The notes under the pieces: generated by a model
The model's database searches: none
The model's input: the letters and a program-made list of their open reading frames with translations, nothing else
Told to the model about the DNA's origin: nothing
Shown here: one piece after another, positions 53,220 to 61,456 of the stretch
Position numbering within the stretch: position 1 is the first letter of the stretch
How the letters are laid out: every line of letters starts with the position of its first letter
Made by a program: the position numbers and the translations under genes
Source of the DNA: Io17-Chloro-G2 sp965226825
GTDB lineage: Bacteria > Chloroflexota > Dehalococcoidia > Lucifugimonadales > UBA3495
Reading direction: 5' to 3'
DNA length: 64,000 bases
Assembly (NCBI GenBank): GCA_965226825.1
Contig: CBDDED010000003.1
Location: forward strand, 930,001 to 994,000

Positions 53220-54116
53220 CTACTCGCTCGACCCAACTGCGTAAGCTGCCAGCTTGTACGCCAGCTTGGCCGCAGTGTAGGAGCAGGCCGGTGGACCCTC
53301 TCCCGGGGAAAGTTCGCAAAGGTCGAAGCCAACTATGCGGTGCGTTTGCGCCACGGCCCGGAGCAGGCCGTTAAGCTGATGCCAGTCCATACCTCCGGGC
53401 TCCGGCGTGCCCGTGGCCGGCATCAGTGAAGGGTCCAGCACATCCAAGTCGACACTTATGTAAACCGGGGAACTGAGACGGCTCACCACATCGGAATTGT
53501 ATCGCTGTTGGTCTCCCTCCGGAGGCCACCGGAAGACGGGCAACTGCCGCGAGACGATGAAGTCCCGCTCCTCCTGGCAAGCGCTGCGGACCCCGGCCCA
53601 AACCAGTGGGCATAATTCGTGGATACGCCTGGCGCCCGACGCGTGGCCCCAGGGCGTGCCCATGAATTCATCGCGAAGGTCCGCATGGGCGTCAAGGTAC
53701 AGGACCGACAGACCGGGAAAAGCCTGGAGGTGTGCTTGCACGGCGCCTACGGACAGGGAGTGTTCTCCGCCAAGCAGTCCGACAATTTTGCCGGAGCTTA
53801 CGTGTGCGGCCACTGCCCGTTTCACCCGCTCCAGCATCTGCTCGGGGCCGCCCATGTGCGGCTCCAACGCTGCGGTGGTGTGGATTCCCAATTCGGACAC
53901 GTCCAGATCCAGTTCCCAATCATAGTCCTCCAGGCCGTTGGACGCCTGGATTATGGCGTTGGGACCTTCCCGGGCGCCGGTTCTCAGCGACGTGGTGCTG
54001 TCGTAAGGGACCGGAATCAGGACCACCCTTGCCTGGTCCAGCCGGCTTTGGTCATAGTTAAGGGCCAGAAAGTTAAACGGGACCTCGGGAATTTTGCCCG
54101 GGTCAGACTCCGGCAA
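53220..54116 (-). CDS. speB: Agmatinase/arginase-family ureohydrolase (298 aa)
   Basis: A TTG start at 54116 inside the end of speD is assumed, because the earlier frame is antisense-like and antiparallel reading of speD. Manganese ligands are in LLGGEHSLS, LYLDAHADLRDEF and VYISVDLDVLDPSLMPATGT with PEPGG, all conserved. This makes it a ureohydrolase of about 300 aa; agmatinase is the most likely activity given the SpeD overlap, but arginase or guanidinopropionase are possible. It overlaps speD by 14 bases, so polyamine synthesis genes are coupled. Confidence 0.85.
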   Translation of the reverse strand: MPESDPGKIPEVPFNFLALNYDQSRLDQARVVLIPVPYDSTTSLRTGAREGPNAIIQASNGLEDYDWELDLDVSELGIHTTAALEPHMGGPEQMLERVKRAVAAHVSSGKIVGLLGGEHSLSVGAVQAHLQAFPGLSVLYLDAHADLRDEFMGTPWGHASGARRIHELCPLVWAGVRSACQEERDFIVSRQLPVFRWPPEGDQQRYNSDVVSRLSSPVYISVDLDVLDPSLMPATGTPEPGGMDWHQLNGLLRAVAQTHRIVGFDLCELSPGEGPPACSYTAAKLAYKLAAYAVGSSE

Positions 54117-54525
54117 GTCCTTTCTCCAACTCGGCCCTCTGGTGCTGGGTCTCCAATGCGCCCGCCCGAGCGTCCAACCATTCCAGGCCCCGGTCCAATA
54201 CCCAGGTCTGCACTTCTTCCAGGTCGAAAAGGGCTTTGGCCCGCGCCAGGGCCGCGTCTTTGTCAAAGCTTTGGCATGAAAAAATATCTATGTTCACGTA
54301 GCTCTTTCGGGGAAAAGTGTGAACGCTGATATGGCTTTCAGCGATAATCACAAAACCTGAAATTCCCGAATCTTCCGGTTTCGGAGCATCGTAATCCAGA
54401 ATCGCGGGTTCGGTGATTCTGGTCATGCCCAAAGTGGCGGGAAGCTCGAGCAGAAACGTCTCCAGGCGTTGCTTGTCCCACATTTTCGCCTCGTCTCCGC
54501 GGTAACCGTCGATAACCAGGTGCAT
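54103..54525 (-). CDS. speD: S-adenosylmethionine decarboxylase proenzyme (140 aa)
   Basis: The ATG at 54525 (MHLVIDGYRGDEAKMWDKQR) is the family-standard start; a longer frame begins at 54648. The pyruvoyl-forming Ser lies in AESHISVHTFPRKSY (ESH), with a catalytic Cys in IDIFSCQSFD. The single-chain class-1 enzyme is about 120-140 aa and self-cleaves to give the pyruvoyl group. Decarboxylated AdoMet donates aminopropyl groups for spermidine. No spermidine synthase gene is in the window. The 3' end overlaps the agmatinase-like gene. Confidence 0.88.
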   Translation of the reverse strand: MHLVIDGYRGDEAKMWDKQRLETFLLELPATLGMTRITEPAILDYDAPKPEDSGISGFVIIAESHISVHTFPRKSYVNIDIFSCQSFDKDAALARAKALFDLEEVQTWVLDRGLEWLDARAGALETQHQRAELEKGLAGV

Positions 54526-54728
54526 CCTGAAATAGGCCTCCAAAAGAACTGAATCCGACGCCCGAGCGTAGTGTTTAGTAACTGCCGCGGACTGAATGCC
54601 TTGGCAAACCCAAGGGATTAGAATATCATCACTAATCACGATGCACAATTTAGGACAGTTTTACGGACCGTCGAAACCTTGCGGACGACGGTCCGGACAA
54701 TCTCCTCGCTGAGCAGGACTATGCCCCT

Positions 54729-55667
54729 ATGATGATCCAGGCCTCCGGTCTGACCCATTTCTACGGCCCTAACCTAGCCATCCAAGACGTCAACTTTGGC
54801 GTCGAGAAAGGTGAAATCCTTGGATTTCTAGGTCCCAACGGGGCCGGCAAAACCACCACTATGCGCATCCTCACCGGCTACATGCCTCCCACCCGGGGAA
54901 AGGTGTTGCTGGACGGGTTCGACGTCGTGGAGCAGTCCCTCCAGGCCCGGCGCAAAATCGGATACCTGCCGGAAACAGTGCCCCTGTATACCGACATGAC
55001 CGTTTCCGGCTATTTGAAGTACATGGGAACGCTGCGGGGAATGCCGCCAAAGAACATCAAACGCCGGGTGAGCGAGGTGGTGGACATTTGCCGCCTCGGC
55101 GACTACCACAAGACCATCATCGGCAAGCTCTCCAAGGGCTTTCGACAGCGGGTTGGGGTGGCGCAGGCCATCATCCACGAACCGGAAGTATTGGTTCTGG
55201 ACGAGCCGACGATTGGAATCGACCCCATCCAGGTAGTGGAGACCCGGCGCTTGATTCAGGACCTGGGCAAGGCTCAAACCGTGGTGCTGAGCAGCCACAT
55301 CCTCCCCGAAGTTAGCATGATTTGCCAGAGGGTGATGATCATTCACGAGGGCAAAATCGTGGCGGAGGACACCCCGGACAACCTGGCCCAGCGGCTGCAG
55401 GGAGTGAATCGCCTGGAGGTTGAGGTGAGCGGCCCCAGGGAGGACGTGCAGCCCGCTCTGGGCAAAATTCAAGGCGTCAGCGACGTTGCCTACCGGTCAA
55501 ACCAGGGACGGAACATTTACCTCATCCAGGCGCAAGGGGGCGAAGACCTGCGCGATGAAATTTCCAGGGCCGTGGTCACTAACGGCTGGAGCCTGTTGAG
55601 CATGCAAATGGTTGGCATGAGCCTGGAAGAAATCTTCCTGAAACTAACGACCCACGAGGAGTTGTAG
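54729..55667 (+). CDS. ABC exporter ATPase, GldA/ABC-2 type (312 aa)
   Basis: Walker A LGPNGAGKTTTMRIL, signature LSKGFRQRVGVAQAI and Walker B VLVLDEPTIGIDP are complete, with an H-loop (LSSHILPEVSMI). The C-terminal 90 residues form the regulatory extension found in ABC-2 and Gld-type exporters. It starts a four-gene operon with a permease, a GldG-like protein and a DUF4340 protein. Such systems move lipids, polysaccharides or proteins of the envelope; in Bacteroidetes the GldAFG set works in gliding, but other phyla use it differently. Confidence 0.9.
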   Translation: MMIQASGLTHFYGPNLAIQDVNFGVEKGEILGFLGPNGAGKTTTMRILTGYMPPTRGKVLLDGFDVVEQSLQARRKIGYLPETVPLYTDMTVSGYLKYMGTLRGMPPKNIKRRVSEVVDICRLGDYHKTIIGKLSKGFRQRVGVAQAIIHEPEVLVLDEPTIGIDPIQVVETRRLIQDLGKAQTVVLSSHILPEVSMICQRVMIIHEGKIVAEDTPDNLAQRLQGVNRLEVEVSGPREDVQPALGKIQGVSDVAYRSNQGRNIYLIQAQGGEDLRDEISRAVVTNGWSLLSMQMVGMSLEEIFLKLTTHEEL

Positions 55668-55669
55668 GG

Positions 55670-56383
55670 ATGCGCGCCGTCCAGGCCGTCGCCTGGAAAG
55701 AAATACAAATCTACTTCAGCAGCCCAACAGCTTATATCATAGGAACAATCTTCCTGGCCCTGGCCGGATTTTTCTTTGTCCGGGACCTGGGAGAACCCTT
55801 CCCCGAAGCCTCATTGAGCACCTTCTTCCAAGGCGCCACAATCGTTCTGGTCTTGTTGGCCCCGGTGTTGACCATGCGGCTGATGGCTGAGGAACAAAAG
55901 CTGGGGACCATAGAATTGCTGTTGACATCCCCGGTGCGGGACTGGGAAGTGGTGATCGGGAAATACCTCGCCAGCATGGTCTTTCTGCTGGGCACCCTGG
56001 TGTTGACGCTCTATTACACCGTGCTGCTGGTGATTTATGCAGACCCGGATCCGGGTCCCATTTACGCCGGATACCTGGGGCTTGTCCTCTACGGCGCCGC
56101 CGCCCTCGCCATCGGCCTTTTGACATCCACGTTGACCAGCAACCAGATTGTTGCGGCTGCGGTCGCCATGGGTATTCTGCTGGTGTTGTACTTCGCCGAG
56201 GCTGCGTCGGGTTCTCTTGGGACCACCGCTTCCAACATAATTGGGCAGGTGGGAATCAAAAGCCACTTCGACGATTTCGAGCGGGGCATAATCGACACCA
56301 GGCACGTTGTGTATTTCATCTGCTTCATAGCCTTTTTCCTGTTCCTGACAATCCGGGCCCTGGAAATCCGGAGGTGGCGCTAA
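55670..56383 (+). CDS. ABC-2 permease, GldF-like (237 aa)
   Basis: Six hydrophobic segments are seen with MRAVQAVAWKEIQIYFSSPT at the N-terminus and MRLMAEEQKLGTIELLLTSP, the conserved cytoplasmic EEKxxGTxExLLTxP helix of GldF/NosY-type permeases. It starts two bases after the ATPase stop. The pore partner of the ATPase. Confidence 0.87.
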   Translation: MRAVQAVAWKEIQIYFSSPTAYIIGTIFLALAGFFFVRDLGEPFPEASLSTFFQGATIVLVLLAPVLTMRLMAEEQKLGTIELLLTSPVRDWEVVIGKYLASMVFLLGTLVLTLYYTVLLVIYADPDPGPIYAGYLGLVLYGAAALAIGLLTSTLTSNQIVAAAVAMGILLVLYFAEAASGSLGTTASNIIGQVGIKSHFDDFERGIIDTRHVVYFICFIAFFLFLTIRALEIRRWR

Positions 56384-56384
56384 T

Positions 56385-58316
56385 ATGAGCGACCAACCCT
56401 CGGACTGGCGCCGCCGCTCGCCGCGGCACCGGGCCGCTTCGGCCCCTGAGACTGGCGAAGAGCAGCAAACGACCGATTCGGCGCCGGAGGCCGACGATCA
56501 GCTTTCCCGCACCCTTTTCAGCTTCATAGAACCGGCCCTGGGTACCATTGCGTCTTTCGGCGCGCCGATGGTGCTGGCTGGCATCATAGCCCTGGTTGCT
56601 GGCATCAGCCTGGTGGCTTTTGTCCCGTCGATGCGCCTTTATGGATTCATCAATGTAGGGATTGGGGTCTTTCTTATCGGGCTGATTGGCCTTATCTCCC
56701 TGAGTTCCGTTTTCGCGGCGTTTATCAGCCGTACAGGCCGCTACGGTGTGAACTCGACCATCATGGTCGCCGCCTTCACCGGAATCATTGTGGTGGTCAG
56801 CATCATTTCCTTTGAAAACAACAGCAGGATAGACCTCACCGCAACCAACCAGTTCAGCCTGGCCCAAAGGACCCAGGACGTGCTTGATAACCTGGAAGAC
56901 CCCATCCAGGTCACGGCATTCTTCAAGGAAGACGCTGGGGACAACCTGGAGGCAATGGTCCGGCGGATAACCGTGGAGGAAACTTTCCGGGACTTCAAGT
57001 CCAAGCGCCCCAGCAAGTTTTTCTACGAGTTTAAGGACCCGGACCTGGAACCGGACGTAGTTCGCAACTACTTCGGAGAGATTCCCACCGCCTTTATAAC
57101 GGAGACCATCGTGGTCGAAGGGCTGGAGTCTGGAGTAGTACGGAACATCGAGCCTACCGACCGCTCCAACAGCCGGCTGGAGCAGGAGTTGGTGACCAGT
57201 ATCCTGGTAGTGGGCGGGCAGGACCGGAAAACGGTCTACTTCCTGGCCGGCCACGGCGAGCGCAGCATCGACCAAAGCACGGCTGAGGGCTACAGCCAGG
57301 TGCGGGAATGGCTGGAGGCCGAAAACTATGAGGCGCGGACACTCAGGTGGCCGGCCGGCGAAGAAAGGGTCTCAGTGCCCAACGGTTATTGCGAATCCGA
57401 GCAGCCGGGGTGCCTGCCCGAGGCTGCCCTGGTGGTCGTAGCCCGGCCAACCTCAGAGTTGCCCGACGGCCACGCCCTGGAGCTGGACCTGTACCTTCAA
57501 GGACTTACTGAGGACCCCGACGAGCAGGGATCGCTGATTGCTCGCCGGGAGGGCGGGCGCCTGATCGTTCTGGCCGAGCCGCACACGACGCCGGAGTCGT
57601 TCCGACGGTTCTTTAGCCGTTGGGGCGTACTGGTGACAGAAGGCTACGTGCGGGACGAGCTTCGTTCCCCGCAAGGCCAACCCAGAACTTTGCAACTGAC
57701 GTTTGCCAACATATTGGACCTGCCGGCCCAGGCTGTAGAGCAGCTGCCGCCGACCATCCTTAAAGCCCTCGTGGATATCACTTCCCCCAGGGGCAACCCG
57801 CTGGGAGACACGTTTATGCCGGGGGCTGCGGCCATCGGCACCTCGGAAGACCCCGCCCGGCTGCCCATTCCGCTGGCTTTCACCTCGGGCCAAGCTTTCC
57901 TGATTGATGATATCGAACGGACCGATCCGATTAAGGACGGCGGCGAGAATTCCGACCCCGCCGGCCCTTTCTCCCCAGTGGCCTACATTCAGGCGGCCGG
58001 GCCGGTCGGCACGCCTCCTCTGACCGAGGCTCCCGCCGAAAACGAAATCTCCAGCATGATCTTTTTCGGCGACTCGGACTTTATCTCCAACGGTTCCCTG
58101 GACAACCCTCGGGGCAGCGGCGTCGACTTTTTCCTAAACTCCGCCAACTACCTGCTCGGGGACTACTCTCTGGTGTCGATCCGACCCAAAGCCCTCACTT
58201 TCCGAGAGTTCTACCTGAATCGAAACCAGCGCAAATTCGTTGAATGGTCGTCCTGGTTCATGCTGCCCGGGCTGCTGGCTTTGGCCGCGGGCCTGGTTTG
58301 GTGGGTCCGGAGATGA
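56385..58316 (+). CDS. GldG-like ABC auxiliary protein (643 aa)
   Basis: Two to three N-terminal hydrophobic segments (about residues 45-130) precede a large periplasmic-type domain of the ABC_transp_aux/GldG family (TVYFLAGHGERSIDQSTAEG, EAENYEARTLRW, LDLYLQGL) with a C-terminal membrane anchor (LPGLLALAAGLVWWVRR). The GHGE motif is characteristic. In Gld systems this protein forms the membrane complex with GldF. It starts at 56385, one base after the permease stop. Confidence 0.87.
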   Translation: MSDQPSDWRRRSPRHRAASAPETGEEQQTTDSAPEADDQLSRTLFSFIEPALGTIASFGAPMVLAGIIALVAGISLVAFVPSMRLYGFINVGIGVFLIGLIGLISLSSVFAAFISRTGRYGVNSTIMVAAFTGIIVVVSIISFENNSRIDLTATNQFSLAQRTQDVLDNLEDPIQVTAFFKEDAGDNLEAMVRRITVEETFRDFKSKRPSKFFYEFKDPDLEPDVVRNYFGEIPTAFITETIVVEGLESGVVRNIEPTDRSNSRLEQELVTSILVVGGQDRKTVYFLAGHGERSIDQSTAEGYSQVREWLEAENYEARTLRWPAGEERVSVPNGYCESEQPGCLPEAALVVVARPTSELPDGHALELDLYLQGLTEDPDEQGSLIARREGGRLIVLAEPHTTPESFRRFFSRWGVLVTEGYVRDELRSPQGQPRTLQLTFANILDLPAQAVEQLPPTILKALVDITSPRGNPLGDTFMPGAAAIGTSEDPARLPIPLAFTSGQAFLIDDIERTDPIKDGGENSDPAGPFSPVAYIQAAGPVGTPPLTEAPAENEISSMIFFGDSDFISNGSLDNPRGSGVDFFLNSANYLLGDYSLVSIRPKALTFREFYLNRNQRKFVEWSSWFMLPGLLALAAGLVWWVRR

Positions 58317-58388
58317 CACCCTGCGAATCCAGTTGAGCACTCCCGGGCAATCCCGGCCATCTTTCATCATAGCCACGGTTGACCAAGA

Positions 58389-59351
58389 ATGAATCTCAGA
58401 CTTTCAATTTTATTAGTGTCTCTGTTGGTGATCGTCGGCGGGACTTTCCTGGTCGTTGAGGCCACGAAGACTCGCACCGCAAATCCCGACCAGCCCTGGA
58501 TGTACCGCATCGACGACGATGTCATAATGCACATCGCGGTCACGCACGGCGGCCAGCGCGTTGACTATGACCGCAAGCCGGGCGGTTTCACCTGGTATAT
58601 CCAGGAAGACCCGGAGGTCCCCGTCTTCAACCCCAAGTGGGCCGGCACCCCTCTGCTTCTCAGCGGGCCGAGGGTTAACCGGGTCCTGGACGCCACCGTA
58701 GACAACCCGGAATCCTACGGTCTTGAACCACCCCAGACGACCGTGGAGGTCACCGAAAGGGGTGGCCAGAAATTTGAGTTCCACCTGGGCCACCTGACCC
58801 CGGACCAAAAGAATCAGTACGCCCAGTTGGTTGGCAGCCCCACCCTTTTTACGGTCACGGCCCTCTGGGGGAACGTAATCAACGGCCTGGTTTCGGACCC
58901 TCCCTACCCCCGTCTGTATGACCTGGAGGACCAGCCGTTGATTTACCTGGAAGTCTCCACCAGTGAAGGTGAAGCTGTAAAGTACGGTCGGAGATACCGG
59001 GACCGTGCATTCCGGTGGTTCGCACTGGAAGACACCGAGATATTGGTGTCCGATGAGCAGTGGGAAGGCATTCCAGAGTTTCTCTCCTATCCCCGTGCCC
59101 ACGACGTCGTGTCGGAACTGCTGGACGACCCTGGCATGTACGGCCTTGAGCCGCCGGAAACCTCGGTCAGGTTGGGCCGGGAAGGCGAGCACCCGATCAT
59201 AGAGTTTAACCTTGGGACACTGACCCCCGATGGCCAATACCGCTACGCCCGGGTGGTGGACAACGACCGGTTGTTTGCCATACCGAAAGAATGGACCGAC
59301 ACCCTGATTGGTTTCGCCACTGATCCCCTCCATACCCGGCAGGGCGGATAG
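58389..59351 (+). CDS. DUF4340-domain protein of the Gld-type exporter (320 aa)
   Basis: A single N-terminal hydrophobic segment (LSILLVSLLVIVGGTFLVVE) anchors a double repeat: PESYGLEPPQTTVEVTERGG and PGMYGLEPPETSVRLGREGE, each followed by a HLGHLTPDQ/NLGTLTPDG strand, the DUF4340 signature. The family regularly follows GldG-like genes in ABC exporters. It probably sits on the outside of the membrane. A 72-base gap separates it from the GldG-like gene. Confidence 0.85.
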   Translation: MNLRLSILLVSLLVIVGGTFLVVEATKTRTANPDQPWMYRIDDDVIMHIAVTHGGQRVDYDRKPGGFTWYIQEDPEVPVFNPKWAGTPLLLSGPRVNRVLDATVDNPESYGLEPPQTTVEVTERGGQKFEFHLGHLTPDQKNQYAQLVGSPTLFTVTALWGNVINGLVSDPPYPRLYDLEDQPLIYLEVSTSEGEAVKYGRRYRDRAFRWFALEDTEILVSDEQWEGIPEFLSYPRAHDVVSELLDDPGMYGLEPPETSVRLGREGEHPIIEFNLGTLTPDGQYRYARVVDNDRLFAIPKEWTDTLIGFATDPLHTRQGG

Positions 59352-59433
59352 CAGGTATCCAACTTCACCACAACCTGTCAGGCGGCCAACTCAACGGCCC
59401 CGAGGATAACCCGTCGACCACAGGAGCGACCTC

Positions 59434-60657
59434 ATGAAAGCCGAGATCCTTTCTATTGGCACCGAATTGCTCATGGGGGAACTGACCGACACCAACGCCG
59501 CCTGGATTGCCGGGCGCCTTCCACCCCTGGGCATCGAGCTTCAATGGGTATCCATAGTCGGGGACAATCTGGAAATGCTGACCGACGCTTTCACGACCGG
59601 GATGGGACGGTCGGACTTCATATTCACCACCGGGGGGTTGGGGCCAACCCAGGACGACCTAACCCGGGAAGCGGTCGCCGCCGCTATGGGGGAAACCCCG
59701 GTCGTGCAGGAAGAAGTGCTCGCCGATCTGGAGAGGTATTTTCAGAATCGGGGAACCGCCATGCCTTCCCACAACGTCAAGCAGGCCCATCTGATACCTT
59801 CGGCCCGGTTCCTGGCCAACCCCAACGGCACGGCCCCTGGTTGGTGGACCCAGCGGGATGGTCGGGTTATTGTCAACATGCCCGGACCTCCGGGAGAGAT
59901 GCATCCCATGTGGGAAAACCAGGTTGCCCCCAGCCTCAGGGAGATCGTCACCGGGGATGTGACCATCACGCGAAACATCAAAACCATGGGAATGTCCGAA
60001 GGGGCCATAGACGAAATTGTGGGCGAGTTTTTCGGCCTGGAAAACCCGTACCTGGGGATTTACTCCAAGGCCGATGGAATTCACCTGAGGGTTATCGCCA
60101 GGGCCCGTGAGGAAGCCGAAGCTAGAGCCATGATACGTCCGGTGGAGGATGCCATCCACGAACGGCTGGGGCCTTACGTGTGGGGCTATGATGATGAAAC
60201 GCCTGACCAGGCCGTGGGGAATATCCTGATGGAGCGCGGGCTGACCCTGGCGACCATGGAGTCCTGCACCGGGGGCTACCTGGGCAACAGCATCACCGAC
60301 GTGGCCGACAGCAGCCGATATTTCAAGGGTGGTCTGGTGGCTTACAGCAAAGAGTCTATGATGGCAGCCGGAGTCCCGGAATCGGTCTTTGTCGACCACG
60401 GCTTGGTCAGTCCGGAAACCGCCGCCGCTATGGCGCAGGCGGTCCGGGAGGAAATGGCCGCCGACTACGGTATCGGCATTGCCGGCTCGGCCGGAACCGA
60501 TGGAGACCGGCCCATGGGAACGGCTTACCTGGCCATCGTAGGGCCCCAAGGTTCCAAAGAAATGGAGCTGCGGGTCCCGCCCCGCCGGGTCACTATCAAG
60601 CGACGCATGTCCAACACCGCCCTGATTGAACTCCGAAAGCTGATTTCCAACGGCTGA
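59434..60657 (+). CDS. cinA: CinA: competence/damage-inducible protein and NMN deamidase (407 aa)
   Basis: The N-terminal MoCF-like domain is clear: MKAEILSIGTELLMGELTDT, NAAWIAGRLPPLGIEL, FIFTTGGLGPTQDDLTREAV and MPGPPGEMHPMWENQVAPSL. The C-terminal PncC-type amidase has LATMESCTGGYLGNSITDVA, SSRYFKGGLVAYSKESMM and GIAGSAGTDGDRPMGTAYLA with the catalytic Ser in ESCTGG. CinA hydrolyses ADP-ribose and deamidates NMN, recycling pyridine nucleotides. The two-domain form is about 410-420 aa. Close to standard length. Confidence 0.92.
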   Translation: MKAEILSIGTELLMGELTDTNAAWIAGRLPPLGIELQWVSIVGDNLEMLTDAFTTGMGRSDFIFTTGGLGPTQDDLTREAVAAAMGETPVVQEEVLADLERYFQNRGTAMPSHNVKQAHLIPSARFLANPNGTAPGWWTQRDGRVIVNMPGPPGEMHPMWENQVAPSLREIVTGDVTITRNIKTMGMSEGAIDEIVGEFFGLENPYLGIYSKADGIHLRVIARAREEAEARAMIRPVEDAIHERLGPYVWGYDDETPDQAVGNILMERGLTLATMESCTGGYLGNSITDVADSSRYFKGGLVAYSKESMMAAGVPESVFVDHGLVSPETAAAMAQAVREEMAADYGIGIAGSAGTDGDRPMGTAYLAIVGPQGSKEMELRVPPRRVTIKRRMSNTALIELRKLISNG

Positions 60658-60971
60658 CCTGATAACCGACCCGCGGGCGCGGCTGACCCAACTGCGCGGC
60701 TGGCCTCCCTCCCCACGCCATTCTCCACTCAACGGAACTCCGCGAAACAAGCAGGACCATACCGGCTTGCATATTGGGCCACGGTTCCTCGCAACGATCT
60801 CCGCTTGCCGTCCATCCCCGGAATACGAACGCCCCACACCAACCGGCAATTCCGAGCCGGGAGCCAAACCGGCGGGTCAAACGCTTTCAAAGTTGACCGG
60901 CGATTCTTGCATCCAGGGTGATGCTAGACTGCCTTCTATCCGGCGGCCCACACTCCCCGCCGGGCCCGCTC
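60658..60971. other. Gene-free start of the cinA-NorD intergenic region
   Basis: No coding sequence is visible between the cinA stop and the tandem repeat array. Open frames of 90-170 codons that cross it are products of the repeat and show no family. Confidence 0.4.
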
Positions 60972-61175
60972 CCCGTCTTTCTAGCCGCACCGGGAATCCA
61001 GAGGCCATTGTGCCCCCTACTCCCGCCGATCTCGCCACACCTGGAATCCGGAAGCCATTTTGCCACCCTCCCCCGTCTTTCTCGCCGCACCGGGAATCCA
61101 GAGCCCATTCTGCCACCCAACCCCCGTCTTTCTCGCCGCACCGGGAATCCAGAGCCCTTTCTCCCATCCAACCCG
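60972..61175. repeat. Four-unit tandem array of REP-like repeats (50-51 bp period)
   Basis: Units begin at about 60972, 61022, 61072 and 61123. The best copies share CCCGTCTTTCTCGCCGCACC, then GGGAATCCAGAGCCC and a pyrimidine-rich spacer; unit 2 is the most diverged. The core CGCCGCA-CGGGAATCCAGAGCCC is the same as in the inverted pair at 24043-24283. Not a CRISPR: there are no unique spacers. Confidence 0.75.
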
Positions 61176-61367
61176 ACGCGGGTCCGCAGGAATGGCCCAG
61201 GTTGGACGTCGGTCCGTCCACCCGGCGCGTCTCAGTTGGCATCACCGGCTTGGCACATGATCGGCGCTCTGGACCCCCGCCGCGGCGAGCATGACCGGGG
61301 ACAAATGCAAGGCCCCATGCGGCGCGCGTGGGCATGCCCGGACCTATCCCTTTGGGCTACAAAAGCC

Positions 61368-61401
61368 AACCGGCCGCGGGCTAAACCCTGCGGCCGGTTT
61401 T
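61368..61401. terminator. Bidirectional intrinsic terminator between cinA and the NorD-like gene
   Basis: A perfect 10-bp stem, AACCGGCCGC (61368-61377) with GCGGCCGGTT (61390-61399), closes a 12-base loop and is followed by TTTT on the plus strand; the reverse strand has GGCTTTT after it. It suits the convergent cinA and NorD-like genes. Confidence 0.75.
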
Positions 61402-61456
61402 AGGTTGGACAATTGCCGTCGGCTCGCTCGTTGGAGCCGTGCCGAATGACTCCTGC

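Noticed and set aside
60972..61175. CRISPR array
   Set aside because: Units repeat over their full length with no unique spacers, and no cas gene is present.
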